From: Prevotella sp. UBA7782
Lineage (GTDB): Bacteria > Bacteroidota > Bacteroidia > Bacteroidales > Bacteroidaceae
Length of the DNA: 15,700 nt
Direction of reading: 5' to 3'
Assembly (NCBI GenBank): GCA_002480935.1
Contig: DLDC01000061.1
Coordinates: forward strand, 2,407 to 18,106
The notes under the pieces are model-generated. The model saw only the letters and a list, made by a program, of their open reading frames with translations. It was not told where the DNA came from and made no database searches. This document shows positions 15,222 through 15,700 of the stretch, piece after piece; positions within the stretch are counted from its first letter, which is position 1, and each line of letters opens with the position of its first letter. The translations under genes were made by a program, and so were the position numbers.

Positions 15222-15253
15222 GCGGACCCTCCATGAGAGAGTTCGCTTTTTTT
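15222..15253 (+). terminator. Intrinsic terminator of the susC2-susD2 operon
   Basis: GCGGACCCT (15222-15230) pairs with AGAGTTCGC (15238-15246) with one mismatch and one G-U pair around a seven-base loop. Seven T residues (15247-15253) follow directly. A competing stem, ACTCTCTC (15198-15205) with GAGAGAGT (15235-15242), overlaps the second arm. Confidence 0.72.
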
Positions 15254-15307
15254 GTGCGCAAAACGCTGTAACTGTCGCGACAGGATGCCCGATTGGTTGC
15301 TTCTAGG

Positions 15308-15340
15308 CTTGTAGGTCGTACATTGTAGGTCGTACATTTG
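15308..15340 (+). promoter_or_regulatory. Promoter-like element spanning a tandem duplication
   Basis: CTTG (15308-15311) and TACATTTG (15333-15340) resemble the -33 and -7 boxes with a 21-base spacer. The -33 part lies at the start of the first 14-base repeat copy and the -7 box at the end of the second. Nothing recognisable as a gene follows before the tRNA, so any transcript would be a small RNA or a long tRNA precursor. Confidence 0.33.
15309..15336 (+). repeat. Perfect 14-base tandem duplication
   Basis: TTGTAGGTCGTACA occurs at 15309-15322 and again, identical and directly adjacent, at 15323-15336. No further copies flank it. Confidence 0.9.
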
Positions 15341-15625
15341 CAGAATTGGTTAAGAAAGTGGTTAGGCTGATACATGAATGTAATCGAGGATAGATAATAG
15401 TTGCTAGTGTTACGTTAGCATTAGCTAATTGCAACAACAAGAAAATTACGTAAGATGATATCTCCTTTTCAAGACCTTTCTTTTCTTATTCAAGCCTTTG
15501 GACGTTACTGTAAACTAACAACTCCTGATACACTCTTGTACGCCTAAGAAAGCTTCTCTGCGCCCTTGCTTTTAGCCCCCTCAAGAGCTTTTTTGCGGGT
15601 CTGAAGAAATAAATAACGCCTAAAA

Positions 15626-15657
15626 TTTGCATGTTAAGAAAAAAAGCAATACCTTTG
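15626..15657 (+). promoter_or_regulatory. Consensus promoter of the tRNA gene
   Basis: TTTG (15626-15629), exactly 20 bases, then TACCTTTG (15650-15657) match both Bacteroidetes promoter boxes. The start site would be near 15664, about 15 bases before the tRNA 5' end. Confidence 0.85.
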
Positions 15658-15678
15658 CACCCGCTTATCACAAGTGAT

Positions 15679-15700
15679 GGCGGGATAGCTCAGCTGGTTA
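15679..15700 (+). tRNA. tRNA gene, 5' part only, isotype undetermined
   Basis: The first 22 bases of a tRNA are visible. They show a seven-base acceptor arm GGCGGGA (15679-15685), T8-A9, and the D-stem GCTC followed by the D-loop AGCTGGTTA, a standard tRNA start. The anticodon lies beyond the window, so the amino acid cannot be given. A consensus promoter ends 22 bases upstream. Confidence 0.88.

Larger units (their letters stand above)
15145..15678. other. Intergenic region between susD2 and the tRNA gene
   Basis: No protein gene is supported in these 534 bases. They contain the susD2 terminator (15222-15253), a 14-base tandem duplication with a promoter-like element (15308-15340), an imperfect hairpin with arms GTTGC (15400-15404) and GCAAC (15431-15435), and the tRNA promoter (15626-15657). 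Bases 15436-15620 hold nothing that I recognise. Confidence 0.6.

Noticed and set aside
15549..15594. Possible terminator with AAAGCT/AGCTTT arms and a T-run
   Set aside because: The stem has only six base pairs with a loop of more than 30 bases, which is too weak to call.
15486..15671. 61-codon minus-strand frame next to the tRNA
   Set aside because: It spans the tRNA promoter in reverse and has no recognisable domain or promoter of its own.
15679..15700. tRNA end as an integration site for a mobile element
   Set aside because: No integrase, direct-repeat attachment site or transfer gene is visible, and only the 5' part of the tRNA is in the window.
1..15700. CRISPR arrays, insertion sequences, toxin-antitoxin or phage-defence genes
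   Set aside because: No spaced repeat array, transposase, terminal inverted repeats or defence-type protein was found. All long frames are explained by the regulator, repeat-protein and SusCD genes.

Overview
The window looks like a chromosomal piece of a Bacteroidales bacterium, most likely a Prevotellaceae member. Four things point there: two SusC/SusD-type outer-membrane pairs, a one-protein hybrid two-component regulator ending in an AraC-type DNA-binding domain, a DUF285/BspA-like repeat protein, and promoters of the Bacteroidetes form (TTTG, about 20 bases, TAnnTTTG). The genus is an inference from gene types and GC-rich coding sequence. All large genes are intact.

Layout. At the left edge a bidirectional hairpin closes a leftward gene for a hybrid sensor kinase/response regulator (184-3120, minus) with a TPR sensor region. 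Its promoter faces a 469-base intergenic stretch. Across that stretch lies a rightward gene (3590-4525) for a 311-residue protein of 26-residue DUF285/BspA-like repeats. Upstream of the repeat-protein gene sit three copies of a 16-base direct repeat, spaced 32 and 21 bases apart. They end just before a TATCTTTG -7 box that has no visible -33 box. I read this as an activator-dependent promoter, with the neighbouring hybrid regulator as the obvious candidate activator.

Next are two divergent susC-susD pairs. Pair 1 (susC 6192-9410, susD 4730-6157, minus) ends in a strong terminator. Pair 2 (susC 10242-13337, susD 13351-15144, plus) also ends in a terminator. They are separated by 831 bases. That gap holds a near-consensus leftward promoter, a 32-codon signal-peptide-like reading frame of unknown status and candidate operator repeats in front of susC2. 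The two SusC proteins share an N-terminal domain with 79% identity but differ beyond it. Each pair should form a TonB-dependent outer-membrane transporter with a surface lipoprotein lid for importing an oligosaccharide or similar nutrient. No glycoside hydrolase, lyase or peptidase is encoded in the window, so the substrate cannot be inferred.

The right end (15145-15700) is intergenic sequence with a terminator, a perfect 14-base tandem duplication that builds a promoter-like element, and a consensus promoter driving a tRNA gene cut off by the window edge.
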